Source of the DNA: Turritopsis dohrnii
Taxonomy: Eukaryota; Cnidaria; Hydrozoa; Anthoathecata; Oceaniidae
DNA: 64,000 bases
Reading direction: 5' to 3'
NCBI GenBank assembly: GCA_027922465.2
Contig: BQMF02000096.1
Location: 620,001 to 684,000, forward strand
This document shows, piece after piece, positions 21,501 to 32,498 of this stretch (within the stretch, counting starts at the first letter, position 1; every line of letters starts with the position of its first letter). The translations under genes and the position numbers were made by a program. Under the pieces are notes generated by a model, which did no database searches, had not been told where the DNA came from, and saw only the letters and a list, made by a program, of their open reading frames with translations.

Positions 21501-24500
21501 ATGTCTTGGTGTGCAGTTGTAGGCTGTCATAATAATGGAAAACGAGACAAATCAAAAACATTTTTCGCTCTGCCATCGGATCGAAAACTTCGCGACCAAT
21601 GGATTCGAGCAATAAATCGGACCGAGCTTCCTAAGCGCGTATTTGTGTGTTCTGATCATTTCGATGAGAAATGTTTTGACTCGATTTGGGCAATGAAGGC
21701 TCGACTTAGTGAAGTAAAAGTGAAACGGAAGTTGCTGCCTGGATCAATTCCATCCATATTTCCAACAAAGACGAAAGCAACGGAACGGACACTGTCTGTA
21801 AAAAGGAAAGCTGCGTCATTAAATAGAGAAGTAATTCATATTATTTTATTGCTGCAGGTGAGAGTATGTAGTATGTAAAATCACATGGCATTGTACTTTG
21901 TAGCTTGTTTCAAATGCTGTCAGTAATTACGATGAAATAAGCAAACCATCTACGTCACGTGACACTGACGATATCGATGGCTTTATTACCATGGAAGATT
22001 ACGTCCCAGAAGTCAGTACAAAAGATTTCGGGACTCAATTTGATGAACCTATTAAAGTCATTCGCAGAGCTGCTAACGTGCACGTACAAACTAAAAGAAA
22101 CAAGATTCGAAAAAATGCGACTATATATTTCCCCAAAGTTGCAAACATTTTATCAATTTGTGTGTACATTGATAAGAAAAATGTATCATTATAATTACAG
22201 TGGTATATATATCTACTATCAAGCTGATGTTCAGATAAAAATGCTGTCCATACTAATCAGGGTTAATAATACAAAACGACTTATGAAATGAAGATGTACA
22301 TGGTCAAATGATAAGATTTCTCTCAATGTTTGCCAAGGAGTTAAAAAGTGACTTAGAATTTACTATGGACATAGCGAAAAACTGTAAGACCTAAATGCGA
22401 CTAATATTTCCCCTTAAACAACTAGAATAGTCTTTTTGCAGAACAATCTATAAGGCAATTTCCTCATAATAAACATAAGATCATTATTTATGCTGAAGAC
22501 AAGCTTCATATCCTTTTAACCATAAAATCACAGATCAGATGTAATTCAACAGAACACTTGCTTAAACTCAGATGAAACCATCTTACAAAATTATAAAATC
22601 AAATTTGTATAAAGGTTAATAAAAGAAGAAAAGAAAATTGTCAAACCTTTGGGGGTGGGCATTTTAGCTAATAACTATCAAAAGCAATCAAAAACCAATT
22701 TTTTTTCAAATTTAGGAAGAAAAAATCGCAATTTATAAAATTAAATTCAAGTATATATTCAAAATAAACTTCTCTGATTCAAAAAAATATATTCACATAC
22801 TATCATGTCATATATATTACATTAATGTAACTGACTTTTGTAAATCCCAAATAAAAAAAAGATATTTTGGTAGTGAAAATATACACCCACTGCATATCTG
22901 GAAGTAGAAGTTTTTGTTTCGGCTTGATTTAAATTACCTTACACTAATTCAGTGCCTGGGTGTATTGTATATACAAACTTTAGTTGGAATGGAAATAGCA
23001 GATTTATGGAATAACATCTATTTCTCACCAGCTATAATATCAAAACAGAATACTAAACTGATAATGTTGCTGGGTCTTATCTTTGTTCAGGGAAGGTTAA
23101 TCAGTCTAGGTCTACTTTCCATAAAGGTAAAGTGCAAATAACAATAAAAACTATGATACCTCCACAGACATCGTTTCTCAAAGTAAAGGCAACAGTACGA
23201 AGCACGAAACCTGTTGCAAGTGCAGATACTGATTCTGTTGTTATTGACAAAGAGTAATAAATAAGTCCTTAGATGTTAAATAACCTTGACTTCTTTCCTT
23301 ATCATTTTCCAAACGTTTTGTAAACACAAGACTTTCATGCAAAGTGAAACGTGAAAAACCAATTCTTTACGGGTAAAAAAGTTTGAGCATTTTGCAGCAG
23401 GGTAAATCTTTGCGGATGAAAAATTTTCGAAAATTTTGCGGAATACCAATATTTATTCATTTTTGCAGATTTGAACAAAATCCGCAAAAATAAATTCCAC
23501 AACAAAAAGTTTCGTACAAATTGCTGCCGCAAACAATTTCTTCCTTTTAAGATACAGACTGTTATGTTGGAATGTGTTTTGATTTACGTTTGTTCTTGTA
23601 AGGAAAATTGACATTATATATACAAAATAAAATATCATATACAATATCAAAACAGTATACGTGATCATGGAATTGAATGAATATTGTTGGATTACACGAC
23701 TATCCCAGGAGGCACATTCAACCAGATTCTTTTTTCTATAAATGTCTCAATCCTGTGTGTATTTAATATTTTACGTATTAATTGGTTTCCTGAACTTCTT
23801 TTTGCAAATGCAACATCAGGTTTTTACTTGCAATTCTTGTAATGTACTCCTTGAATTAACAACTGGTTGTTGTCCACCACATGTAAAAAGGGTTTCCTTC
23901 TTTTTTCCTTTTACGTTCATTCAAAAGTGTTAACAAAACTTTTAGAAAAACATTGAATTAAAACGTTTTTATTTCCATCATTTAACGTTTGAATCTCTTG
24001 AATCGTCTTAAATCTGGGAGACAATATGCAAAACTCCTCCACTGCCCAACTGCACTGACTGAAAAAAATGGCGCACTACTTCACTGAAGACTAGCCTCTA
24101 TTCTTATCTATCTTGAGTAGGCCTAAGTTCAATACTGAGAACCGAGGCTATAAAAGTGAACGGAGAAGATGATGAAGAAGGAAACTGCCGGTTTTAACAT
24201 ATATTTCGCCCTATGGGGAAATATATAATAACAAACATGTTTGATCTCAGACAAAAAAAAAAAGAAAACAAAAAGTAGATCTACTCAAACAAGTTTTGGG
24301 AACATTTGAGGTGACGTAACTGAATTATATTGATATTATTTTTATTCCTTGATAATTAAATTAATAATTTCTTCTAGATTGGAAATGCTTTTGGCATCAT
24401 GGAGCGAACAACATTGATGCAACTCCAATTGCGTCTGACGAAGATGATTACAGCGAAAATAGTGATATTGATGAAGGCGAAGGGTGTGGTGATGGGGATC

Positions 24501-26739
24501 AAAGTGATAGTAGCGACAGTGAAGAAGTTGATGCGTTAAGCAGTATTGTGGATTATGATGATACGCTTGAAGAACCTAGTGACCTTTTGTCTTGCGTTGA
24601 GATGGATGAAAAGCATAACGACTCTGACAACGAAGTTGAAAGCATAAGTGATGACGAATGGCTTCAGAAATCTTTTATAAGGTTGGGCTTAGTCTTCTGG
24701 TCAAAGTTTTAGAATATTTTTCATCACATAACATCATTTGCACATAATATTTAACAGAACGGAGCAACGTGATCCTGATTTTGATGCCGATACTACAAAA
24801 GATCATGATGTTTTTACAAACACAGGAGGTAGCGCTTTGGTGATGCCTTTCAGACTCAACCTCTTGTATTGACTTGTGAAATCTGTGTCTTTTCCTATCT
24901 GTTCCAGATAGAACATTCTTTGTTTACGAACAACAATTAAAACAATTGATGAGATATTGTATGAACTGTGGTGAACTTCTTGATCATTCCTTGACAACAG
25001 AAATGGAAGGGACAGGAACTCAAGTTACATTCAAATTTCGCTGTTTTGCAGGTAAAATTACATTATTCACTTACTTGGCTTTTGTAACTAATCTCGCAAA
25101 AATTTTAACAAAATCAATGTCGACTTCTTATTAAAGGTTGCAACTTTACATGGTCATCTCAGCCTACACTTGGTAGCTGTAAAGGGGCTGAGAACGTTTC
25201 TTTGGTAGCAGGTGTTGAAATATGCGGAATTAATTTTCTAAAACTGCAACAGTTCGCAAATCTATTGAAATTAAAATTCATATCAAAAACAACATTTTAT
25301 GTTAATCGCTCCAAATTTGTTTTTCCTGCTATTAACGAAATTTGGAATAAGCACAAGTGTAATTTGATATCTGAAATACGTGATACTGGAAGAAGGTTGA
25401 ATCTTGCTCTTGATGGTCAGTGTGACAGTCCTGGACACTGTGCTACGTACTCCACAGTTTCGGCGATGGATAGCCAAACAAATAAGGCAAGTATAATGGT
25501 ATACTTTATTACACCTTGACGGCAATTAAAGGTAAGAATATATGCATCCATGTCGTAATTTTAGATACTAGACTTCAAAATCGTTCATGTAAAAGAAGTG
25601 ACCAGTTCGCAAGCAATGGAGGAGGAAGGCTTCATTCGATGTTTGGAAGACATACGAACAACTAACAATCTGTCTGTTAGAGTGGTGCCTACTGATCGGC
25701 ATGTCTCCATAAAAAAGGTGATGAGAACGGATGAACGCTTTAAACATATCATACACCAATTCGATCCATGGCATATTGGTAAAGGAATATTTAAAAAGCT
25801 TATTCAGGCATCCAAACGAAAAGGTAGTTTATTGAGTTATTAAACCACATTGTGGCTTATATTATATTAAATAATATTGAAAAAAACTATTGATATTTTA
25901 GAACTGAAGATACTGAGGAATTGGGCATCATCCATCGTTAATCACATTTATTGGAGCATTGACACATGCGATGGAAATGGGAAAGAGTTGGTAGAAAGAT
26001 TTCTAAGTATCCAACATCATGTTGTAAACAGGCACACCTTTATTCACAACACATATTACAAGCAGTGTGGACATGACAAACTACCCGAAGAAGATAAACG
26101 CGTGAAGAATTGGATGAAAATGGGATCACCTGCACATAAAAAGCTTATCTCTATCATCTCCGAAAAAGGATTGATCAAAGACATGTAATGCATGACGGAA
26201 CAGGTATCTACATTGGATTACGACAATGCGAATTGTAACCCTTAATTGTTGGTTTAATATTATTTAAATCCTCCCCCAGGTTTACACAACATATCTTGAA
26301 GTTTTTCATGCGATAAAGATTCGATACCTCCCCAAAAGTATATTTTACAACATGGATAAGATGGTAGCGGGAACGCAACTCGCAGCACTTGATCATAACA
26401 ACAACGTCGGAAGAACGCAGGTACGTTGTCGTGAAAATTAAAATTAAAAGATTTAATGACAACTCTGTTAATGTTAAATATTTATTATACCTTGCTATAA
26501 TATTTCTGATTCAGAAATTTTCAGCAAATGAAGAAGGTGGTGAAATTCCGCTTTACACTATTGCATACAAAAAACCTTCAAAAAAATTTGTCGCAAAGTC
26601 TGTAAAAGTAGATAAAAACTACGACTTTCAAGACGGAATTTTGGAGATCGCTATGGAAAGAGCTGATGAGAGTAGAATTTCCGGTGGAAACAAGTTTTTG
26701 CAGCTGAAATTAGCACCTAAAGGAGCGACTACCACGTGA
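21501..26739 (+). pseudogene. Kolobok-like THAP-domain transposase, multi-exon, disrupted
   Basis: Exon 1 (21501 to about 21834) encodes a THAP zinc finger: CAVVGC, a central W, CSDHF and IPSIF. Exon 2 (about 21930-22094) is cut by a 2-kb repeat. Later exons fit by phase: 24378-24681 (acidic), 24758-24828, 24908-25051, 25137-25486, 25565-25823, 25902-26203, 26280-26420 and 26515-26739. The catalytic part includes LNLALDGQCDSPGHC, VVPTDRHVSIKKVM, HQFDPWHIGKG and LAALDHNNN. The 25137-25486 exon ends with AAG followed by GCAAGT, a GC-AG intron. An in-frame TAA in exon 8 (KDM, stop, CMTEQ at about 26186) and the insertion mean this copy is dead. The assignment rests on THAP, TTAA targets and the DDE-like core. 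Confidence 0.75.
22095..24230. mobile_element. 2.1-kb repeat inserted in Kolobok exon 2, copy 1
   Basis: Bounded by TATATATTTCCCCA at about 22121 and its inverse TGGGGAAATATATA ending at about 24228. A diverged second copy at 37663-42122 shares both ends and much of the interior, including the phrases near 22630, 23590 and 24170-24230. Similarity between copies starts about 25 bases left of the apparent terminal repeat, so the true left edge is uncertain. There is no convincing ORF. It is probably a non-autonomous DNA transposon. Confidence 0.6.
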
Positions 26740-26747
26740 AGAAATCA

Positions 26748-29083
26748 TTAAAAATTCAGAAAAATACAAAAGGCTGAAGCTTCAAAACTGATCTTTATGC
26801 TTCCCCAACAGGCTTCAACTTCAGTAACATTGCCTTCTCTCACAAAGCTAGTGTACACGCCATTTTCTTCGGGAAATTCGTCCCTTATGGCTTTGATGAC
26901 ACAGGACGGGATGATTCTTCTTACACCCTTGCCGATTATTGAATGAATAAACCAAGTAAATTGGCGGTAAGCTGCATATCGGTAGGAATTAAGAAAATCA
27001 AAATCGTTTTTTCATTAATGGTTTTATTGTCGCGCCACCCTAAAATCCATAATACCTATTGGGAACTTAGTCCCTTTTCGGTATTCCTCTACTCTGCCGA
27101 TCATGAAGAGCCGAAGAGCAGTCCACGAAGTATTTTTCAGTAGTACCACAGCTCTAAAATCTTCATGATTCGTAATGCAAGTCGAATATACGATAAAATT
27201 TTATTTTATTGGTACGGTATTATATTTTTTAATTGTGTTTTATTTTTGTTGCTTAAAGAGGCATTGGCCGGCTTAAAACAATAGAGTTTGAGTTAGTCTC
27301 AATTACTCATATACTCATACGGATTTACTCTTAAAAAAACAGACTTATCGAGGAGAAGAAAATAAACTTCGAGCAAGAAGATGGAAAATTTTCGTTGATG
27401 ATAGGATTATTTTTTCAAGGTCTTGTTTTAGAGTTGTTGATTGCTATTAGAGACAAAATATTAATATGAAACATTACTGACCTCTTCTCGGAACATCTAT
27501 GTACTAACATATCAATGGGAAAATCTATCATTATAAAGATATACTTGGATATATCTACCACACTCTTGTTTCGACATTCACGTAATGGATTTTTCGAAGC
27601 AAAAATCTAACTTTTTGTTGCAATTTTTATCTTCATTTTTGTGATGTCTGTTATTTTTATTTTTCAAAATGTAAAAGAAAATCCATTTGCTTTTTGACAA
27701 TCACAGAAAAACATTTCCTAGGGAATAAGATTTTTTAATTACTGGCATGACTTCAAGTGAATGCTCTACAACTTTTGTGTCTACTTTACATATTTGCACA
27801 CCGTAGCTGGAAAAACCTTTTTTCCCTAAGTTTATTAATGGGAGAAAACCATGACTTCTATCATAGCTTAAGCAATACTCTAAGCTTTGCTATTACCCAA
27901 GCCTTTTGCTTATCTTTTGTTTTTCTTGAAAATAGATTTTGTAAAAGTTTAAAAAGAGAAGCCTTTTCAACATGGGCCTTGTATAAGGTAAGGCATTGTC
28001 AAGGGAGAAAATGAGAATGAGAAAATGACATTTGACATTTGACGCTGTATGTGGAAACAATTTGTTTTCAAATTTGTTTGTCTCTTCTTAATTTTGATTA
28101 ACTTACTTTTTTACTGTTTCCAAAACTTAAATAAGAACGCAATCTTGGTTTTGTCAGAATGAAATATCTATAATTTCTGCCTGAATTTTTCGTGTTTATA
28201 CATTGCATCTGAATAATCATTGAAAATAACTTGTGTTTTTCTTTTAAACGTTTGAAATTTTTAAAAATTTTTTTTGGTCATTTCGGGCATTTGATTGCTT
28301 ACTGGATATGAAAGAATGATCATATCCTTATGATGGCTCCATACATAATTTAGTTTATAAACATTTTTCTTTTCTTGTATTTCTTGTATTTTTCTTTTCG
28401 ATTCATTCAACTATATGATTTCCAATATGGTCATGGCTGGTTTCATTGTGTGCATCATGAAGAAAGAAGAATTCTGATTCAATCTGAGATAAAACATTAT
28501 TTGGCAAATTGAACTGTTGTTGTTATCTTGTCTCTTCCCGTCCCCACACTGCTGCATTCTTATAGGAAGGAACAGAATTTTAAAAATCGAAGTTCAATGC
28601 TTGTGTAAAATATTATTTCCGTCTTCACATTGAATCATATGTCACAAGATACATGTGTCAGGTGTATTTCTATTATTAAAAGCCATGTGTTTCTATTATT
28701 TTATTTTCTCACTTCACGCTTCAGTAAACGATGTTCAAAGCGATCGCGATCTTCGCGCCATGTTTGTTTTGATTTTGATTGTTTTGATCACGTGAGAATA
28801 ATATTTACATTTAAGCCAGCCAATGCCTCTTTAACTTACCTCCAAGTTTGAAATATTTAATTTCGTCAACTTCATGGCAACAAAGACACTCAGCTGCACT
28901 CGCCATAGTAACGCAGTTACTGCAACAACACCAATCAGTTGCCTGTCCTTCCACCCTACTGACATTTTCGTCCGTTGTATCATCTTCGCTGCTACTTGAA
29001 CAGCTGTCGTAATCTAACTCGTCTTCATTTTCAGACAAAACTGGTTCATATTGAAAACCCACTACTTTTCTATTATTATTCAT
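26748..29083 (-). pseudogene. P2X7-tail 'ballast' domain protein encoded by the transposon
   Basis: Three minus-strand exons. Exon 1 (29083-28840) begins MNNNRKVVGFQYEPVL, has an acidic serine-rich stretch (about residues 17-40), then TDWCCCSNCVTM and ECLCCHEVDEI, and ends in phase 1. Exon 2 (to 27056; start near 27180 unclear) has CITNHEDFRAVVL. Exon 3 (26971-26748) joins in phase 1 with AYRQFTWFIHSIIGKGVRR, IIPSCVIKAIRDEFPEENG and YTSF. The Wx-C-x-C cluster, CIT motif, AYRQF and PSC...IR..FP order is that of the zinc-binding ballast domain in P2X7 receptor C-tails, which also occurs in stand-alone invertebrate proteins. No channel part is present. Exon 2 lacks a visible AG acceptor, so the copy may be dead. 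Its stop lies 8 bases from the transposase stop. Confidence 0.75.
27257..28830. mobile_element. Nested TTAA-type transposon in ballast-gene intron
   Basis: TTAA at 27253-27256 and 28831-28834 flank inverted ends AGAGGCATTGGCCGGCTTAA and TTAAGCCAGCCAATGCCTCT (one mismatch). The insertion is placed just after the splice donor GTAAG of ballast exon 1. Its 1.57 kb has no long ORF, so it is non-autonomous. Its end sequence differs from the host Kolobok-like element. Confidence 0.8.
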
Positions 29084-29214
29084 ATCGAAATGTTACTCAT
29101 CCGTTGATCAATTAATTTTTCAGGTTGTGTTATAGAGTAACTTGTGTATGATTATTTCGAAATTATCGCAATTAAATTACGTAAAAGAGAAAAAATATTT
29201 GTTCTTCTTTTATA

Positions 29215-30490
29215 AAACCCAAATCACAACCGAGGGCCAACGTCATCTTGGAGCTGCTCTTGGAGGTGATACATTTCGTGATAGATATGTTCAAGAAAAG
29301 GTAAACACATGGTGCAATGAAATTGAAAAGCTGTCGCAAATAGCAAAATCTCAGCCGCAGGCAGCATACGCTGCTTTTATCCATGGTCAAGTGCATAAGT
29401 TTACATACTTCATCAGAACAATACCCAATATGGAAACTTACCTAAGACCACTAGATGATGTGATCAATCGATCTTTTCTTCCATCCCTATTTGACGCTCT
29501 TGTCACAGATACTGACCGTGAGTTGTATTCCTTACCAGTTCGTTATGGGGGTTTGGGTATTCCGATTCTGGCTGAAATAGCAAAATCGAAATTTGAAAAT
29601 TCAAAAGTGATTACTGCTCCGCTTGTAGCCATTATGATGATGCAAGGCGATACGTTACCAAACGATGAACAAGTTAAAAAGCTGATCTCTGACGAAAAAA
29701 AGAAAAATGAACTAGTCGTGAAAGAAAAAGCCGTTAGAATTGAGGGTGTATTACCACCGAAAACACGTAGAGCTGTTTACGAAGGAAAACAAAAAGGGGC
29801 ATCTGGCTGGCTCACAGTGCTACCAATAGAAGAGTATGGGTTCAGCTTGAATAAATCTGAATTTCGAGATGCTTTAAATCTTAGATACGCCAAAGATCTG
29901 CGTGGACTACCGTCTAAATGTCCTTGTGGGCAGTCGTACAATGTCAATCACGCCCTCAATTGCAAACGAGGCGGATTTGTGATTATAAGACACAATAATA
30001 TCCGTGACTACGAGGCAAAACTACTCAAACAGGTTCAAAATGACGTTGAAATAGAACCTCTTTTACAACCTTTGAATGGTGAAGTAATACAAGGCTTAAA
30101 TGGTGATGAAGCAAGACCAGACATACGTGCTCGTGGTGTCTGGAGAAACAGACAGAATGCGTATTTTGATATTCGGGTGACGAACACAAACGCAGAATCT
30201 CAAATCTCTACATCTATTGAAAAAATTTTAGAAAAACATGAACGTGAAAAGAAACGCAATTATAACAACAGAATTATGAATGTAGAGCATGGCACTTTTA
30301 CTCCATTAGTTTTCTCTGTCTGTGGCAGTCAGAGTGCAGAATGCTCTACATTTCATAAACATATTGCTGAAAAGATAGCTGTGAAGACGGGGGAAAGATA
30401 CGAGAAGATAATCTCTATCATTCGATGTAGATTGTCCTTTTAAATCTTACGTTCTTCTTTGCTATGTATCAGAGGAAGTCGCTCACATGA
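29215..30490 (+). pseudogene. 3' fragment of non-LTR retroelement: RT thumb + restriction-like nuclease
   Basis: The open frame runs to 30443 but family-like sequence starts only at ITTEGQRHLGAALGG (about 29221). It includes LPVRYGGLGIP, CPCGQSYNVNHALNCKRGG, RHNNIRDYEAKLL and RPDIRARG...YFDIRVTN, the CCHC plus PD-(D/E)XK pattern of R2-like restriction-like endonucleases. The RT catalytic core is absent, as expected from 5' truncation. The frame stops at IIRCRLSF, but the next frame-matched codons (ILRSSLLCIRGSRS) look like the normal end, so a stop mutation is likely at 30441-30443. The M at 29142 is only an upstream in-frame ATG. Confidence 0.7.
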
Positions 30491-31645
30491 AAAACCTTTC
30501 ACTTCGGAGAAAGCTTTTCCAGTGGACGATTTTGCTCTTGCTTACGATTTTTCTAAGTGTGGTTGAGTTTTTGAAACCGTCTGACTATTATTTGAATGCT
30601 ATGTTTGTATAGTCATTTATTTAATTTTATTTATTTATTAAGTTTTATTTATTAATTTATGAATTTATTTTTTTATTGATCTGTATTTCAGCTTTAACCT
30701 TGTTTTTTAGATTTTAATATATAATTCGTTATCTTGAAAAAACCATTAAATTATCTTTATAAAACCCTATTATTTTCTCGAAATATACATAAATGTCCAG
30801 GGGTTGAAAGATTTTTAAATCGCGAGTTAAGTTTTTACTACGCGCTGCTCTTGTGAATCCAAATTGTTACGTCATCTGCATATTTAGCATATTTAACCGC
30901 TGTTCAGTTTCTCAATCGCGTGTTTTTTAGAATTCAAAAACTCGAGAAGAAACATGGCGAAGGTTGAATAAAAATAAACATATTCAAGATACAGTCAAAA
31001 ACATTTATTAAATGAATGTTATTTTATGGCATGACTTTTTAAGTAGAAGATGATTAAAGTAAAAGTTCACCACACTATTTTTAGACCGTACATTCCCTTT
31101 AATGACTCTTGTGTTTTACAGTCACCTGACTTTGATATTGTTTTTGATAATGACCTTTGATAGCTGTTATTGAAAGATGTGTTAATTAACCATTAAGAAA
31201 ATAATTGGATTTTTTCATGGTAAAATCCTTAATTGTTTCCAAACTAAAAGGGTTTGGAGAACAAAATGTATATTTTTAAAATCTATGAATAAAATGCTAT
31301 CGAATGGTGTAAAAATTGCTGAAATCTGATATATGTGATAAAAGTTTTGAGCTGTTAAAATCGAAATTCTCTGGGACACACTGTAGTTAAGCCAACAGCG
31401 TCTGTATACTCCTTAGAAGATAATTTTGATTATTTAGTAATCATCTTCAGCTATCATTTTACACATTATTTTGATAATCTTATGGAATTGTTATGTTTGT
31501 TTTTTTAGATGAAGGACAAAAAATTCCCGCAGAAAAACAATTATTACTTTGTGAATTAGACATCTCAGGAGCATACTACTCCATTCCATTACGTAAATGA
31601 TATAAAATTATCAAACGTAATTATCAAACGTAATTCTAATCTTAC

Positions 31646-32132
31646 TTCAGTTGAGAGCTTAATACAATTCCGTTACCAACAGTCACCATTAATGAAATGC
31701 TGTTGAATGCAAGAGTAGTACCAGCCAAGCAGCCATTGCTGGGTTTATGAGCAGCAACTATTCCCATTATCCCAGTTATAAAAATCCAGGAACCTCCCCA
31801 AATTCCACCAGAATACAGAAACATATTGAAGTTGATTACTCCAATCACCAAAGAGATTGCACCAAGTATGGTCTGTGTTATACCTGAAAATAACAAAAGT
31901 AAAATAATCAACAACCAGAACAGTAAGGAGCTGAAGGAGCATTGCAACTAATTATTGCATTGTTTTTAATGAAAGTATTAAGAGATTGTGGCAAATCCTG
32001 TCTACATTACTTACTGAGGCGTTTCACTACCGATACGTTAAATCTGCTGTATGATGGAGTTACCGTCATTCCAGTACTCCCGTACATGATGGGTACTCCT
32101 CCACCATGAACAACAGATGAATTTTGATTCAT
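31646..32132 (-). CDS. MS4A/CD20-like four-pass membrane protein, exons 1-2
   Basis: Exon 1 (32132-32015) begins MNQNSSVVHGGG and ends KRL in phase 1 with donor GTAAGT. Exon 2 (31883-31646) follows ttttcag and encodes three membrane spans: ITQTILGAISLVIGVINF, then GSWIFITGIMGIVAA, then TTLAFNSISLMVTVGNGIVL. The pattern 'xxQxILGxxSLxxGxxxF' followed by WGGSWIFITGIMGI is typical of MS4A proteins. Exon 2 ends in phase 2 (donor GTAAGA) and fits only with exon 3 at 15982. All four exons sum to 585 bases, 194 residues plus stop. Such proteins sit in the plasma or vesicle membrane and modulate channels or receptors in vertebrates; the role here is unknown. Confidence 0.8.
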
Positions 32133-32498
32133 AATTTTCAGCTTTACCTAAAAATAAATTTGGATCTTTACCCCGGTTTTCCAATAGACTTTTTTGGAAA
32201 ATACGTCACAGCAGATCTTGCCTCGAGTTCAAACCATATAATAATGGCATTTGTGTCGTTTTTGAAAAGAAATGATACACGAGGGGAAAATCTTACACGA
32301 ACTTTTTTATCATTAAAACATTAGAAACGAGATGAGATCTGCTGTGACCCAATTTCCGAAAATGTCTACTGCCAATACGACAAGTCCACCTTTATCATGT
32401 TATCACAGACTAACCACTTAGTATGATCGGTTAAGTTTTATTGCGAGGAAGAAGTTGGCATCGTTCTACATAGACGCTTTTTGGAGAAATTTCTTTAA

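Larger units (their letters stand above)
21062..31098 (+). mobile_element. 10-kb Kolobok-like DNA transposon (TTAA target)
   Basis: Perfect 15-base terminal inverted repeats AGGGAATGTACGGTC at 21062 and at 31098 are flanked by TTAA on both sides (21058-21061 and 31099-31102). Inside are a THAP-domain transposase on the plus strand and a convergent cysteine-rich gene on the minus strand. TTAA targets with a THAP-DDE transposase are characteristic of the Kolobok superfamily. It also contains a 2-kb repeat (about 22095-24230), a 1.6-kb TTAA element (27257-28830) and a retroelement fragment (29215-30490). The core without these would be about 5 kb. Confidence 0.8.
16397..31383. mobile_element. 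Mariner-like shell split by nested insertions
   Basis: TA-flanked ends CAGTGTGTCTCAGA (from 16397) and its near-perfect inverse ending CTGGGACACACTG (31383) could be the two termini of one non-autonomous element. Subtracting the Penelope-like and Kolobok-like insertions, about 1 kb of its own sequence remains: 16397-16904, roughly 20764-21057 and 31103-31383. No transposase remains. The pairing is inferred from the ends and the nesting order. Confidence 0.4.

Noticed and set aside
29172..29396. Minus-strand 74-codon ORF
   Set aside because: Antisense to the retroelement fragment, no motif.
31384..31645. Search for a separate fourth-span exon right after MS4A exon 2
   Set aside because: No hydrophobic open stretch with an acceptor in the required phase is present here; the exon at 15840-15982 fits exactly.
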